Assembly (NCBI GenBank): GCA_020057985.1
Contig: JAGVEU010000146.1
Span: 1 to 5,061, forward strand
DNA from: Calditrichota bacterium
Lineage (GTDB): Bacteria > Electryoneota > RPQS01
Direction: 5' to 3'
DNA: 5,061 bases
Part shown: in pieces, positions 4,385-5,061 of the stretch
Layout: each line of letters starts with the position of its first letter
Numbering within the stretch: the first letter of the stretch is position 1
The notes under the pieces: generated by a model
What the model saw: the letters and a program-made list of their open reading frames with translations, nothing else
What the model was told of the DNA's origin: nothing
The model's database searches: none
Translations under genes and position numbers: made by a program

Positions 4385-5061
4385 ATGAAATCCACGGTTC
4401 TTTTCATTCTTCTGAGTGCTTTGGTTGCGTCCCAATCCATGCAAGTTATGGGCGAAATCCCGTCCCACGGCATTCAGAACTTCTCACTATCCAATCCATC
4501 TCTTGAGGTCTCTCGATCCTCGCCTGACCACACGACGATCTCGCTAATCAATCCACAGATCATCCGATCCGAGTCCACTGCAGACTTTCGCATATATCAG
4601 GTCTTCTCGATCTCAGGTGAGCCGACCATGCAAGAGGAGGGTAAACCTGTGCTGCCTTATGTAACACGGTTCTATCGAATTCCCAACACCGGTTCCGTTG
4701 AACTCCTGATTGCAAACCTCGAGTTTGATATCGTGGGAGACATTGACGTCTTGCCCTATCATGAAAAGGAACCGCACGCTTATCGAGATCCCTCAGTCTA
4801 TGAGCAGAATTCATGGTACCCTTCACAAGTGGTTGTGATGAGCGATCCCATGATCTTTCGGGATTTCCGAGTTGTGCAAGTCACACTGTATCCTGTTCAA
4901 GTCAATCCGGTCACTCATCAGGCTCGCCTCTATCGGCGAATGGATGTCGAACTGCTGGGAACTGACACTCCGGGCAACAACGAATTGCTTCATCCGCGCC
5001 GGCCTTCGGGAGCATTCGCAGCACTCTATCGGAGCCTGATTGCCAATCTTGATGAAAGCGC
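4385..5061 (+). CDS. Secreted gingipain-type (C25) peptidase, propeptide portion (runs off right edge)
   Basis: This frame has no stop and continues past the right edge; 225 complete codons are visible. A signal peptide (hydrophobic core about 5-16, likely cleavage after V-M-G at 23) is followed by a segment resembling the C25 propeptide family. It contains G-E-P then G-K-P-V-L-P-Y (78-92), R-I-P (98-100), W-Y-P (144-146) and R-D-F-R-V-V-Q-V-T-L-Y-P-V (159-171). N-P-V-T (174-177) and R-R-M-D-V-E-L (184-190) complete the match. Such proteins are normally prepro-cysteine peptidases, often exported by the type IX system through a C-terminal sorting domain. Neither the Cys/His catalytic domain nor a sorting domain is in the window, so activity and secretion route are inferred. 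A T9SS sortase (PorU-like) or an inactive C25 relative is possible. The gene is transcribed divergently from the LPS operon from its own strong promoter. Confidence 0.74.
   Translation, partial: MKSTVLFILLSALVASQSMQVMGEIPSHGIQNFSLSNPSLEVSRSSPDHTTISLINPQIIRSESTADFRIYQVFSISGEPTMQEEGKPVLPYVTRFYRIPNTGSVELLIANLEFDIVGDIDVLPYHEKEPHAYRDPSVYEQNSWYPSQVVVMSDPMIFRDFRVVQVTLYPVQVNPVTHQARLYRRMDVELLGTDTPGNNELLHPRRPSGAFAALYRSLIANLDES

Noticed and set aside
4560..4826. 88-residue minus-strand open frame
   Set aside because: It is antisense to the C25-propeptide gene, whose frame has a signal peptide, ribosome binding site, promoter and family motifs.

Overview
This window looks like chromosomal DNA from a Gram-negative (diderm) bacterium that makes Kdo-containing lipopolysaccharide. 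The best guess is an uncultured lineage of the FCB superphylum (Zixibacteria, KSB1, Eisenbacteria or similar). The clues are a lipoprotein-type LptC, a long multi-repeat OstA-like LptA, a YfhO-like membrane protein, and the propeptide of a gingipain-type (C25) secreted peptidase. The phylum assignment is inference from gene content only.

Positions 1 to about 4101 hold a minus-strand operon, read right to left: kdsC (TTG start, 4025), kdsD (TTG 3499 or ATG 3436), lptC (ATG 2458), lptA (ATG 1819) and a YfhO-like multi-pass membrane protein (TTG 698) that runs off the left edge. Spacing is tight throughout, from a 29-bp overlap to 23-bp gaps. KdsD makes arabinose 5-phosphate, KdsC dephosphorylates Kdo 8-phosphate, and LptC and LptA form the periplasmic part of the bridge that carries finished LPS to the outer membrane. 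kdsA and lptB are not in the window.

Positions 4026-4384 are an AT-rich divergent intergenic region. It carries two convincing sigma70-type promoters, one on each strand, each with a 17-bp spacer. The minus-strand promoter drives the LPS operon. The plus-strand promoter drives a gene starting at 4385 and running off the right edge, which encodes a signal peptide followed by a C25-peptidase-type propeptide.

Most of the window is ordinary envelope-biogenesis housekeeping. The one signal the genes do not explain is a heptanucleotide tandem repeat, GGATGRR. It occurs as exactly four units at each of two consecutive gene junctions (kdsD/lptC and lptC/lptA), in the same orientation, and supplies the start codon of the downstream gene both times. 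Because 7 is not a multiple of 3 and most units contain ATGA, such a tract can provide stop codons in several frames, purine-rich Shine-Dalgarno-like sequence and start codons together.
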